A stretch of 35,621 nt of DNA from a bacterium. GTDB taxonomy: Bacteria; CG03. Position 1 is the first letter of the stretch; every line of letters begins with the position of its first letter. The stretch lies in assembly GCA_013791675.1 (NCBI GenBank), contig VMTI01000114.1:1-35621 (forward strand), in the 5' to 3' direction. The notes beneath the pieces were generated by a model. The model saw nothing but the letters and a program-made list of their open reading frames with translations. It had not been told where the DNA came from and did not search any database. The translations under genes were made by a program, and so were the position numbers. Shown piece by piece: positions 1 to 8,527 of the stretch.

Positions 1-114
1 AAAGCCGGACACAGGGTTGAAAGATTGAAGGCTCTCGGAAATGCAATCGTGCCGCAGGTGGCAATAGAAATTATGCGAGGAATTAAAGCGGCAGACCAAG
101 GGAGGTTATTTTGA
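1..114 (+). CDS. C-terminal fragment of a C5-cytosine DNA methyltransferase (truncated by window edge)
   Basis: Frame 1 reads KAGHRVERLKALGNAIVPQVAIEIMRGIKAADQGRLF*. 'RLKALGNAIVPQVA' is the typical C-terminal motif X region of Dcm-type methyltransferases. Confidence 0.75.
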   Translation, partial: KAGHRVERLKALGNAIVPQVAIEIMRGIKAADQGRLF

Positions 115-284
115 CAGAATCAGATAAACTAATTCACGGCGGAGGGTTTAGGATACGCTCCTGTCGCCAGCTATGCCGGGCGAGCCTTCAATGCCTTACC
201 CCGAAACGCCGGTGTAGCGTCCGCGGGAAGTGTATGTCGGTGAGGCTGAAGATATTTAAGCTGAGGAAGAAGGAGAACAAATGA
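111..284 (+). CDS. Small Cys/Arg-rich protein (57 aa), TTG start
   Basis: TTG start 5 nt after GGAGG (101-105); stop overlaps next ATG as ATGA (281-284). Reads MTESDKLIHGGGFRIRSCRQLCRASLQCLTPKRRCSVRGKCMSVRLKIFKLRKKENK. Confidence 0.5.
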   Translation: MTESDKLIHGGGFRIRSCRQLCRASLQCLTPKRRCSVRGKCMSVRLKIFKLRKKENK

Positions 285-589
285 GATTTAACAGACACAA
301 ATTCAACGCCATAAGAACGGAGCGCGACGGCATAAAATTTGGAAGTAAAAAAGAAGCCAAGTATTATTCAGATTTGAAATTAAGAAAGTCGTCGGGAGAA
401 GTTATATTTTTTCTGCGACAAGTCCCGATAGACCTTCCGGGGAATGTCAAATATCGAGTTGACTTCGTTGAGTTTCACGCAGACGGCACGGTGCATTTTA
501 TAGAAGTCAAGGGATTGGATGTGCCTATGGGAAAACTTAAGCGCAAACAGACGGAAGCATTATACCCGATAACGATTGAGGTTGTATGA
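281..589 (+). CDS. DUF1064-like phage protein (nuclease-like)
   Basis: KFGSKKEAKYYSDLKLRKSSGEV...VDFVEFHADGTVHFIEVKG resembles DUF1064 phage proteins. Confidence 0.75.
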   Translation: MRFNRHKFNAIRTERDGIKFGSKKEAKYYSDLKLRKSSGEVIFFLRQVPIDLPGNVKYRVDFVEFHADGTVHFIEVKGLDVPMGKLKRKQTEALYPITIEVV

Positions 590-595
590 AAGTAC

Positions 596-624
596 TTGAC
601 AGGATTATGCTGAACTGTTATAAG
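596..624 (+). promoter_or_regulatory. Candidate sigma70 promoter TTGACA-N17-TATAAG before terminase genes
   Basis: TTGACA 596-601, 17-nt spacer, TATAAG 619-624. The predicted start site falls near the ATG at 630. Confidence 0.4.
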
Positions 625-629
625 GGATT

Positions 630-1001
630 ATGGCTATTGATAAAAGAAAGAAACCCGTCAAATCGGCGCGCGAACTTGAAAATAGGTTCATCGCCTACTT
701 CGAGGAATGCACCACCAATAAAAAACACGCCCTGATATCAGGACTGGCCCTCGCGGCCGGCGTCAGCTCTACCACCATACGATCATGGCGCGACAAAAAT
801 ACAAATAAGTATCACGAAATTATAACATGGGCTTACGCCTTCGTGGAAAATGGATATGAGAAGCATATGTCTGAAGACCCCGGGCGGGCCGGCGGAGACA
901 TCTTTGCTCTCAAAAACATGGGCTGGAAAGACAAGAAAGAATTCGAAGGCAACTTCACATTCGCGGACATGGTCAAGGCCGCAACAAAGAAAAAAGAGTG
1001 A
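630..1001 (+). CDS. Terminase small subunit (putative)
   Basis: 123-aa HTH-like protein (ALAAGVSSTTIRSWRDK) immediately upstream of the large terminase; position and 'GGDIFALKNMGWKDK' are typical of phage TerS. Confidence 0.65.
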   Translation: MAIDKRKKPVKSARELENRFIAYFEECTTNKKHALISGLALAAGVSSTTIRSWRDKNTNKYHEIITWAYAFVENGYEKHMSEDPGRAGGDIFALKNMGWKDKKEFEGNFTFADMVKAATKKKE

Positions 1002-2450
1002 ATGGAAATAAATGATTCATCCTGGATTATAAACAAGTATAAAAAAGACCCCATAAGATTTTTAATCGACGTCCTTGACGTTGAGGAAGAATACGTCTGG
1101 GACAAAATGCGAGAAACCGCCAGATCCGTCTTAAACAACAAATACACGGCAGTAAAGGCCGGCCATTCCGTCAGTAAAACTTATCTCGCCTCACGCCTCG
1201 CCTTATGGTTCTTATATTGTTTCGGCCCCAAGGCCACCGTTATAACCACTGCGCCCAGTCAACCGCAGGTAGAGGAAGTGCTATGGCGCGAAATCCGCGA
1301 CGCCCACACAAACGCCAAAATACCGCTCGGCGGCCACATGACGAAAACAAAGCTCGAGCTCGCGGAAAAATGGTTCGCCTATGGCTTTGCGACAAAGAGC
1401 GATACGGTGACGCAGCAGGCCACGCGCTTCCAGGGCTTCCATAACGAAAATATACTCATCATCTTTGACGAAGCCGCCGGAATACTATCCCCCATATGGG
1501 GAGCCTCAAACGGCCTTATGACAGCCGGAAACTGCCATTTCCTCGCGGTAGGCAACCCAACATCATGCGACGGAGAATTCGTGGAGTGCTTCAAAGACGC
1601 CAAATTTAACAAAATAACGATATCCGTCATGGACACCCCGAACTTTAAGGCCGGAAAAGAAATAATCCCCGGACTGTCGGGTCAGGAATTTGAGATGGAA
1701 ATAGCAAATAAATTCGGCAGAGATTCAAACGTATATAAAGCCCGCGTCCTTGGAGAAATACCCACCGAAGATGTGGATTCCATTATTTCAATATCGGACT
1801 TTGAGAACGCATACAAGCATTCAATAACACAGACAGAAGGCGTCCGGCGCTTTGTAGTGGGCGACCCTGCCGATGGCGGAGATGAATCCGTATTCTATTA
1901 TATGGAAGACACCGACATAAAAGACGCCCTTATATTCCAAAAGAAAAATCCGATGGTTACCGCGGGAATGATAAATATATTCATGGAAAAGCACGAAGTC
2001 AACACCTACGCCGGCGACTGTATCGGAATTGGCACAGGAGTAAACGCGGCCCTTGCCGATATGGGGCGGGTTGTCATAGATATTGACAGCCGGCACGGTA
2101 AGCCCCACGGCGTCCCCGATATTTATTATAACCTCCGCGCCCAAATATGGATTGAGGCCGGAGAGGCCTTCTCAATGGGTGACATATTCCTGACATGGAA
2201 GGACGACATCCTGCGAGAGCAATTAACCACCGTTAAACAGACAATGCGCTCCGGCCGCATACTTATAGAGCCGAAGGACGCTTTGCGCACCAAATTAGGC
2301 CGTTCCCCCGATCGTGGGGACACTTATGTCATGGGACTATTCGCCCGCCAGTATGTAAAACCGGACAACCATGTAAAGAGCGACAAAAAATATAAAGAAT
2401 GGAAGAAAAAGTGGGGGCCGGATAACCACGGCTCTGCGATGGCCTGTTAG
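1002..2450 (+). CDS. terL: Terminase large subunit
   Basis: ATPase with Walker A-like AGHSVSKT, Walker B ILIIFDEA, and nuclease motif VVGDPADGGDES. Confidence 0.9.
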   Translation: MEINDSSWIINKYKKDPIRFLIDVLDVEEEYVWDKMRETARSVLNNKYTAVKAGHSVSKTYLASRLALWFLYCFGPKATVITTAPSQPQVEEVLWREIRDAHTNAKIPLGGHMTKTKLELAEKWFAYGFATKSDTVTQQATRFQGFHNENILIIFDEAAGILSPIWGASNGLMTAGNCHFLAVGNPTSCDGEFVECFKDAKFNKITISVMDTPNFKAGKEIIPGLSGQEFEMEIANKFGRDSNVYKARVLGEIPTEDVDSIISISDFENAYKHSITQTEGVRRFVVGDPADGGDESVFYYMEDTDIKDALIFQKKNPMVTAGMINIFMEKHEVNTYAGDCIGIGTGVNAALADMGRVVIDIDSRHGKPHGVPDIYYNLRAQIWIEAGEAFSMGDIFLTWKDDILREQLTTVKQTMRSGRILIEPKDALRTKLGRSPDRGDTYVMGLFARQYVKPDNHVKSDKKYKEWKKKWGPDNHGSAMAC

Positions 2451-2504
2451 ATTATAATAAGTAAATAAATAAGTCGTGCCCGTAATAACCACCGACCTAT
2501 AAAC

Positions 2505-2532
2505 AGTGTAGCATTTTCCGAAAGCTTGTCAA
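2505..2532 (-). promoter_or_regulatory. Candidate minus-strand promoter TTGACA-N16-TACACT
   Basis: On the minus strand, TTGACA at 2532-2527, 16-nt spacer, TACACT at 2510-2505. Embedded in the 13-mer AAAGTACTTGACA that also occurs at 589-601 (+). Confidence 0.25.
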
Positions 2533-2583
2533 GTACTTTACTCTAAATTTTCCCCGAAATTCACTGCGCTATATTTTTCCCTA

Positions 2584-2612
2584 TTGACAAGTTTTATCGC
2601 ATATGTTAAAGA
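2584..2612 (+). promoter_or_regulatory. Weak candidate + strand promoter (TTGACA with poor -10)
   Basis: TTGACA 2584-2589; best -10 at 17-nt spacing is TAAAGA 2607-2612. Confidence 0.25.
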
Positions 2613-2618
2613 AAAACA

Positions 2619-2641
2619 AGAATAGTATTTAATACTATTCT
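2619..2641. repeat. Perfect 11-bp inverted repeat AGAATAGTATT-T-AATACTATTCT (operator-like)
   Basis: Read directly; lies between a TTGACA element and the portal gene. Confidence 0.6.
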
Positions 2642-2659
2642 ATAAAGTAAGGGGGTTAT

Positions 2660-2695
2660 ATGCGGTATGAACCAGTGAAGTGTGATAAAATATGA
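2660..2695 (+). CDS. 11-aa leader peptide MRYEPVKCDKI coupled to the portal gene
   Basis: AAGGGGG Shine-Dalgarno 4-5 nt before ATG; stop overlaps portal ATG as ATGA (2692-2695). Confidence 0.4.
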   Translation: MRYEPVKCDKI

Positions 2696-4512
2696 GCACC
2701 TACGACACCAGACAGCGACAGTTAAAGTCATTTTGGAAAGAGGGCAAAGAAGGAAATGACGGATGGCGCACAAAGGCCAAAGAAAACAAATCCTTTTATA
2801 AGGGAATTCAATGGGAAAAAACAGATGTGGATATCCTCGACGCCGAACACCGACCTCACCTAACATTCAACCATATATTCCCCACAGTTAATCTTATTTC
2901 AGGCATACAACGCCAGAACAAACAGGACATAAAAGTATTCCCCAAGAAAGGTGGAATGAAAGAGCTCGCCGATGTGCTCACCGCGGCCGCAAAGAACGTC
3001 ACCGACGAATCAAACGGCGAATACCTCACCTCAATGGCCTTCTTTGACGGCCTCGTAACCGCCAAGGGTTGGCTCGGCCTTGACATAACCTACGACGACG
3101 AGCCGGTAAACGGTGAAATAGTAATGGAGAGATACTCCCCGTTCAGTATAATTGAAGACCCTAACTGTGAGAACTATGACCTCAATACCAGCAAATACAT
3201 AATCCGTACCTTCTGGTGGGACAAAGAGGCTATCCGGCTCGCATACCCGAAAGTCAAAGAACTTAACATCGGGCTTGACGCCATAGCGCAGAGCGAACCT
3301 GACGACGTGCAGACGATATCCTTCGAAACCGACACCTATCAGGACGCTACGGACGACGAAACAAAAAACCCCAATAAAATACGATACAAAATCCGAAAAT
3401 ACTTCTGGCGCACCTATGAGCGCCGAAGTTTCCTAATCAACAAAGCGTCGCTTGAAGTCCAGCTCATAAATAAAAGCAGAATGGACGAGGTGGCGGCGAT
3501 TATGAAATCGAAACTCGGCTCCGGCTGGACTATTCAGGAAAGGATTATACCGATACTTCATAGAACCACAATGGTCGGCGAACTCGAGCTCGAACACGAA
3601 GATAACCCCTACGGCGAAGAAATAAGCGCCTATCCTATAAAGAGATTTTGCCCGTATTGGATAGATGGCGACCCCCTGGGGGCTGTTGACAACCTAAAGG
3701 ATCCGCAGCGCGAGCTCAATAAGCGGTATTCACAGCTTCTGCACCACCTCAACCATTCCGCGAACTCCGGCTTTATCGGCCCCGAAGGCTGGGAAGTAGA
3801 AACCAAAGAGGAAGTAGCAGCCTTCGCGTCAAAGCCCGGAGCCAACATCCATTACAAGCTCAACAAAAAGCCGGAGCGTATCGTGCCTACGACACTATCG
3901 TCCGGACATCTTGCGGCCTCACAATACGGCGCCGCCAACATCAAAATTATATCCGGCGTCAATGCCGACTTGCGCGCGGAAGATACATCACGATCGGATT
4001 CCGGCATAGCCATGCAGGAACGCAAAGCGCAGGGTGCTCTGGTTTCGGAAATCATATTCGACAATTTCCGCTATACCCAGCAGATGTTTAATGAAACGCT
4101 CGTAGACTTTATAAGGAAAAGCGGGTCATTAACGGATATCGAAATAAAAGATATCGCAATCAATGCCGGAGTGCCGGAATTTGATATAGAATTGCTCAAG
4201 CACAGAGCCGCGGGGAAATATGGCATTAAGGTATCGCAGAGCCAGCACTCGCCGACCACAAGATTGTCGAACTTCTCAATGCTCTTGGAAGCGGCCAAGG
4301 CCGGCATGCCAATACCAATGGACGTGTTGCTTGAAATGAGCGATATACCGAATAAGAAAGAAATCATAGCAAGAATACAACAGCAACAGCAGGAAGAAAA
4401 ACAGCGCGAGGATATCAAAATCCAATCGCAGGCAAACGCTATGAACGCCAAAGCCGCCCAAGCGCAGAATCAGGGTGGCCCGCAACCGGGCGGACAATCT
4501 CCGGGGGCTTGA
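2692..4512 (+). CDS. Portal protein (P22-like)
   Basis: N-terminus FYKGIQWEKTDVDILDAEHRPHLTFNHIFPTVNLISGIQRQNKQDIKVFPK is typical of P22-type portals; 606 aa; follows terL. Confidence 0.9.
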   Translation: MSTYDTRQRQLKSFWKEGKEGNDGWRTKAKENKSFYKGIQWEKTDVDILDAEHRPHLTFNHIFPTVNLISGIQRQNKQDIKVFPKKGGMKELADVLTAAAKNVTDESNGEYLTSMAFFDGLVTAKGWLGLDITYDDEPVNGEIVMERYSPFSIIEDPNCENYDLNTSKYIIRTFWWDKEAIRLAYPKVKELNIGLDAIAQSEPDDVQTISFETDTYQDATDDETKNPNKIRYKIRKYFWRTYERRSFLINKASLEVQLINKSRMDEVAAIMKSKLGSGWTIQERIIPILHRTTMVGELELEHEDNPYGEEISAYPIKRFCPYWIDGDPLGAVDNLKDPQRELNKRYSQLLHHLNHSANSGFIGPEGWEVETKEEVAAFASKPGANIHYKLNKKPERIVPTTLSSGHLAASQYGAANIKIISGVNADLRAEDTSRSDSGIAMQERKAQGALVSEIIFDNFRYTQQMFNETLVDFIRKSGSLTDIEIKDIAINAGVPEFDIELLKHRAAGKYGIKVSQSQHSPTTRLSNFSMLLEAAKAGMPIPMDVLLEMSDIPNKKEIIARIQQQQQEEKQREDIKIQSQANAMNAKAAQAQNQGGPQPGGQSPGA

Positions 4513-4516
4513 TGAA

Positions 4517-4556
4517 CATGCTAAAGCATGGTAGGGTAACTTGCACCCAAAGCAAG
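4517..4556 (+). promoter_or_regulatory. Two short hairpins in the portal-scaffold gap
   Basis: CATGC-TAAA-GCATG (4517-4530) and CTTGC-ACCCAAA-GCAAG (4540-4556), followed by GGAAGGAGG and ATG 4570. Confidence 0.35.
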
Positions 4557-4569
4557 GAAGGAGGCCGAA

Positions 4570-5337
4570 ATGGCTGATGGAACAGATGGATTAAAAGATG
4601 ATGGGAAGGGAAGAACACCCGAAGATGTGAGAAAAGAGCTTTTTGAAAAGCTGGCGGAAACTGGTTATAGAGTAGAGGACGATGAAAGGTTCAAAGGCCT
4701 CATCGCTGATAATCAGAAAGAGCGTAATGCTCGCCATTCAGCAGACGAAGAACTCGCGCGTTTAAGGGAGGAGAATGGAATGTTATCAGAAGAACTTGCG
4801 GGCAAAAAAAACCCGAACTCCGGGGGAACACTGGAGGGAAAATCTGACGATGAGTTATTGACCGTCGGAGCCGTAAAAAATCTTCTGAAACAGGCAAGTG
4901 AGCAGACAGAGGAATATGACAAGAAACAGCGTCAGGCGGAATTTACCCGTAAAATGCGGGATTCCGAGGAAGCTGCGAAAGAAAAGTTTACTGTCGCAAA
5001 GGTCGGAGAAGGACTTGATTTTATGTCAGTACTCGAAGGGTGGAAAAGAATTGTTGCTAAAAATCCCGGCTATGCGGCCGTGATAAACAACTCTAAAAAC
5101 CCCGCCGAGGAAGCATATAAGATAGGACTGACCGACCCCGAAATAGCTCAACGTGTCGCCAACTCCACAAATTCACAACTTCTCGCGAAGATGAAAACAG
5201 GTGGCAGCGGTTTTATACCGAAAGGCGGAGTTAAAAGCGGCGGAGCTTTAGAGGATTTAAGCCAAACAGAATTAATGGCTATGGACACCTCTGAACTTGA
5301 AAAATCCATACGCGAAGACGAAGCCAACGCCAAATGA
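4570..5337 (+). CDS. Scaffold-like protein
   Basis: Acidic, helical 255-aa protein between portal and capsid genes. Confidence 0.65.
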   Translation: MADGTDGLKDDGKGRTPEDVRKELFEKLAETGYRVEDDERFKGLIADNQKERNARHSADEELARLREENGMLSEELAGKKNPNSGGTLEGKSDDELLTVGAVKNLLKQASEQTEEYDKKQRQAEFTRKMRDSEEAAKEKFTVAKVGEGLDFMSVLEGWKRIVAKNPGYAAVINNSKNPAEEAYKIGLTDPEIAQRVANSTNSQLLAKMKTGGSGFIPKGGVKSGGALEDLSQTELMAMDTSELEKSIREDEANAK

Positions 5338-5363
5338 TTTCATAAAGGAAAAAGGTAAATAAA

Positions 5364-6425
5364 ATGGCAGATACACAATTTTTGACAGGGAATGCCGCGA
5401 CTATCACAAAATGGTCAGCGATTCTTATGAAGCAGGCGCTCAAGCAGATGTATTTGAGCAAATTTTCAAGCACGAAAGATTCATCCATTTTTCAGGTAAA
5501 ATCTGAACTCACCAAAGCGAAGGGCGACAAAATCACCTTCGGTCTGCGGATGAAACTCTCCGGTGCCGGCGTTACAGGAGATTCCGACATCGAGACAGCC
5601 GAGGAGGCGATGGTATTCTATGACGATCAGGTCGTTGTTGACCTACGTATGAATGCCGTTAAGGCCGCCGGTAAGATGACGTTGCAGAGGACTGCATACA
5701 ACATCAAAGCGGAAGCCAAAGACGCACTCGCTGACTGGGCTGCTGAAATTCTTGATGAAGACATGGTTTACGCCCTTTCCGGCATTGCCAATGCCGCCGG
5801 AACGATTGCCGTCAACGCCCCGAGCACAAACCGTGTGTGGTACGGCGGGCAGACTTCCGCGGGCGTGGTAACAGCAAACCTTGCCTCTGACGCTGCTATA
5901 ACCAGCTCAACCGACCATTTGTTCGGAACGAAGGTTATATCGCTCATCAAGAGAAAAGCGAAAGCCGCAAGTCCGAAAATCAGACCTGTCATGGTCGACG
6001 GAAAAGAAATGTACGTGATACTCATCAGCCCGCTTCAGAACAAATCTCTGCGGGCAGACGCCGACTGGCTGAACGCGCAGCGTAATGCCAACTGGAGAGG
6101 GAGCAAGAATCCTATCTTCGATGGCGCTGACGGAGTATGGGACAACGTCGTTGTTCATGAGTACGACCGAATTCTCACAAGAGCTTTGGGCGAATCTTTT
6201 GAAGCCGGCGACGTATGTGGTATTGCCACAGCCCGCGCACTTTTCTGCGGAGCACAGGCCGGAGTTATCGGCTGGGCGCAGTATCTGGCGTGGTATGAGA
6301 AAATGTTCCAGTACGGCAGAGTGCCTGGCGTAGCCACGGACATGATCTATGGCGTAAAGAAAACAGAGTACAACAGCGAAGACTTCGGAGTCATAGCCGT
6401 TGACACTGCAATCGTAGAGGACTAA
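5364..6425 (+). CDS. Major capsid protein, N4-gp56 family
   Basis: 353 aa; position after scaffold; sequence style (DKITFGLRMKLSGAGVTGDSDIETAEEAM..., C-terminal YGVKKTEYNSEDFGVIAVDTAI) matches N4_gp56/DUF4043 capsids. Confidence 0.85.
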   Translation: MADTQFLTGNAATITKWSAILMKQALKQMYLSKFSSTKDSSIFQVKSELTKAKGDKITFGLRMKLSGAGVTGDSDIETAEEAMVFYDDQVVVDLRMNAVKAAGKMTLQRTAYNIKAEAKDALADWAAEILDEDMVYALSGIANAAGTIAVNAPSTNRVWYGGQTSAGVVTANLASDAAITSSTDHLFGTKVISLIKRKAKAASPKIRPVMVDGKEMYVILISPLQNKSLRADADWLNAQRNANWRGSKNPIFDGADGVWDNVVVHEYDRILTRALGESFEAGDVCGIATARALFCGAQAGVIGWAQYLAWYEKMFQYGRVPGVATDMIYGVKKTEYNSEDFGVIAVDTAIVED

Positions 6426-6445
6426 GGTCTGGGAGGTATAAAACT

Positions 6446-7870
6446 ATGAGCTATTTTAAAGCCTTAGTGATTACTCTCTTATTGTCTGTCGCTGCCTTTG
6501 CTGCAGTCGGAGCACCATATGTGAATTACAACTTCACTGTGGTGGACGAGAACGGCGACCCCATAACGGGGGGCTTGAATGCGTATATTTACAACACCTC
6601 TGATTCTTCAGTTACGATCAAAGCCGATGGGCAGGGGATTGGCACAAAAACCAATCCTATCTACTTCACGACAAATGGACTTGTTTCCTTCTTCACAAAG
6701 GAGACTTCCATAAATGTCATTGTCGTAGATACGCCGACAATAACGAGAACAATGAAATGGTCAAGTATGCCAGTGACAAAGCACAGGATTGTCTTTCCGA
6801 AAGCATGGACGACAATTGTGGTTGATGAAGCCATTACTGTATCGGGGACTATTGCAGCCTCCGATGTCACGGCAACCTACGGGGTGGGCGCCGCCACAGG
6901 TGTTTTTTCAAGCACACTTGCGGCCGCAACACTAAACACAGGCCAGGGAGCAAACGAGCTCTACGCCATGAGCCAGGACGTGGAATCTACTGACGCAGTA
7001 ACATTCAGAAATGTTGCGGCGACGTGGGGCGTAACAGGAGCGACCTTCACCTTCACAGGCGCGGGTAACGCGGCCACGATCAACACAGGGCAAGGTGCGA
7101 ATGAAGTTTACGCTATGAACCAGGACGTCGAGACCACCGATGATGTTACCCACAGAAATGTGACAGCGACATTCGGTGTAACCGCGGCCACCTTAACAGT
7201 GGTGACAAGCCTTGACTTCCCTGCCGGCTCTGTAGCGGGAGCTGACTTGGTGAGCGACAGCGTAACTGACACGCAACTGGCCTACAATACCGGACAGGAT
7301 TTAACGACAGCGAGCGACCCTACGTTCAGGGACGCAACGGTGACTTATGGTATTGATGTTGGAACGGTAGAGGCGTCTGGGGTTATAGACACAGCGTCCA
7401 CTATTGAGGCCGGCAGCGGTAACATAACAATCGTGAATGCGACCGGAAATCTTGACGGCGAAGTGATTGCCGACAACACCATTGACACTGACAGTGTCGA
7501 CTGGGGTGCCGGAACCGGGCAGATTGGTTTCCATTCACTGGCGACAATCGCGGTAGTGTTTGATTCCTCAACCATAACCACAACGGATATGGGGAAAATC
7601 TACATTTCCACGAAGACATTGCCTGCGTCATTTACATTACCGTATTCGTCAAACACGATTGACAACGGCTGTGTGATGATTAAGAACACCGGCGGGTCAA
7701 ATATCTATTCAGTCATTCCTTCGGGAACTGATCAGATAGATTTGGCCGGCGCGAGTGTGGCCTACGACGGCATTGACGCGGATAACGACTTCGTTGTCCT
7801 ATACAATGACGCGGGGGCCGCAGGTGTTGCTGGAAACTGGTATATCCTCGGGAAGAACGGTAGCCAGTAA
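6446..7870 (+). CDS. Repeat-containing structural/tail-like protein with N-terminal signal peptide
   Basis: MSYFKALVITLLLSVAAFAAVGA signal-like N-terminus; repeats NTGQGANELYAMSQDVESTDAVTFRNVAATWGV / NTGQGANEVYAMNQDVETTDDVTHRNVTATFGV / NTGQDLTTASDPTFRDATVTYGI. Confidence 0.6.
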   Translation: MSYFKALVITLLLSVAAFAAVGAPYVNYNFTVVDENGDPITGGLNAYIYNTSDSSVTIKADGQGIGTKTNPIYFTTNGLVSFFTKETSINVIVVDTPTITRTMKWSSMPVTKHRIVFPKAWTTIVVDEAITVSGTIAASDVTATYGVGAATGVFSSTLAAATLNTGQGANELYAMSQDVESTDAVTFRNVAATWGVTGATFTFTGAGNAATINTGQGANEVYAMNQDVETTDDVTHRNVTATFGVTAATLTVVTSLDFPAGSVAGADLVSDSVTDTQLAYNTGQDLTTASDPTFRDATVTYGIDVGTVEASGVIDTASTIEAGSGNITIVNATGNLDGEVIADNTIDTDSVDWGAGTGQIGFHSLATIAVVFDSSTITTTDMGKIYISTKTLPASFTLPYSSNTIDNGCVMIKNTGGSNIYSVIPSGTDQIDLAGASVAYDGIDADNDFVVLYNDAGAAGVAGNWYILGKNGSQ

Positions 7871-7880
7871 AGTATTGTGC

Positions 7881-7922
7881 GGGGAGGTTGCCCTTTGTGT
7901 AAAAGCAATGGGTGGCCTCCCC
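7881..7922 (+). promoter_or_regulatory. Long hairpin with 7-bp GGGGAGG/CCTCCCC stem just before a Shine-Dalgarno
   Basis: GGGGAGG 7881-7887 pairs with CCTCCCC 7916-7922; GGAGG 7926-7930 precedes ATG 7940. Confidence 0.55.
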
Positions 7923-7939
7923 CACGGAGGTAACAATCA

Positions 7940-8518
7940 ATGGCAATAGAAAAATCTGAAATTCTGGCAATAATAAATTCGCGTCTTAACAGGGCTGAAA
8001 CCGACATAGACGAAGAAATAAGGTCAGTGCTCTATGATATAAGTACCCGCGCCAATTTCATAAATAAGGAAGCGACCGCAGATACCACGGCAAGCACAAA
8101 CTATTACGCCGTGCCTGCCGACTTCAAGGATATGACCGTCATAAAAGCTGACGACGCCACACCACTTGACAAAATAACATTTGAGAATTTTCAAAAGAAA
8201 ATAGCGGAAGTTACGGGAACAAGCGAACCGAATGAATACTCAATAAAGAATGATTTTATATGGCTCTACCCGAACCCCGACAAAGTTTATACGCTGACGA
8301 TGTTTTATTCCATATTCCACCCGAATGACGTGGACACCATAGAATTCGGCGAACTGTTCAGGGAGTGCATTTATCAGGGAGTACTCGCAAAAATATGCGA
8401 GAAATACGAGGACTGGACAGCCGTGTCTTCACATATGACATTATACGAAGCTGAAATACAGAAGCGGAAAGACGCCCTTGACGAACCTATGTTCTTTTTG
8501 AAGGGCAACAATATATAG
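7940..8518 (+). CDS. Head-tail adaptor-like protein
   Basis: 192 aa, located between capsid and tail genes; composition consistent with podovirus adaptor (gp6/gp4-like) proteins. Confidence 0.5.
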   Translation: MAIEKSEILAIINSRLNRAETDIDEEIRSVLYDISTRANFINKEATADTTASTNYYAVPADFKDMTVIKADDATPLDKITFENFQKKIAEVTGTSEPNEYSIKNDFIWLYPNPDKVYTLTMFYSIFHPNDVDTIEFGELFRECIYQGVLAKICEKYEDWTAVSSHMTLYEAEIQKRKDALDEPMFFLKGNNI

Positions 8519-8527
8519 GAGGCAATT

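Noticed and set aside
586-735. 49-aa ORF MKVLDRIMLNCYKGLWLLIKERNPSNRR... overlapping terS
   Set aside because: ATGA coupling to the DUF1064-like gene is attractive, but it overlaps terS out of frame and the same sequence is an excellent promoter; evidence is insufficient to call it a gene.
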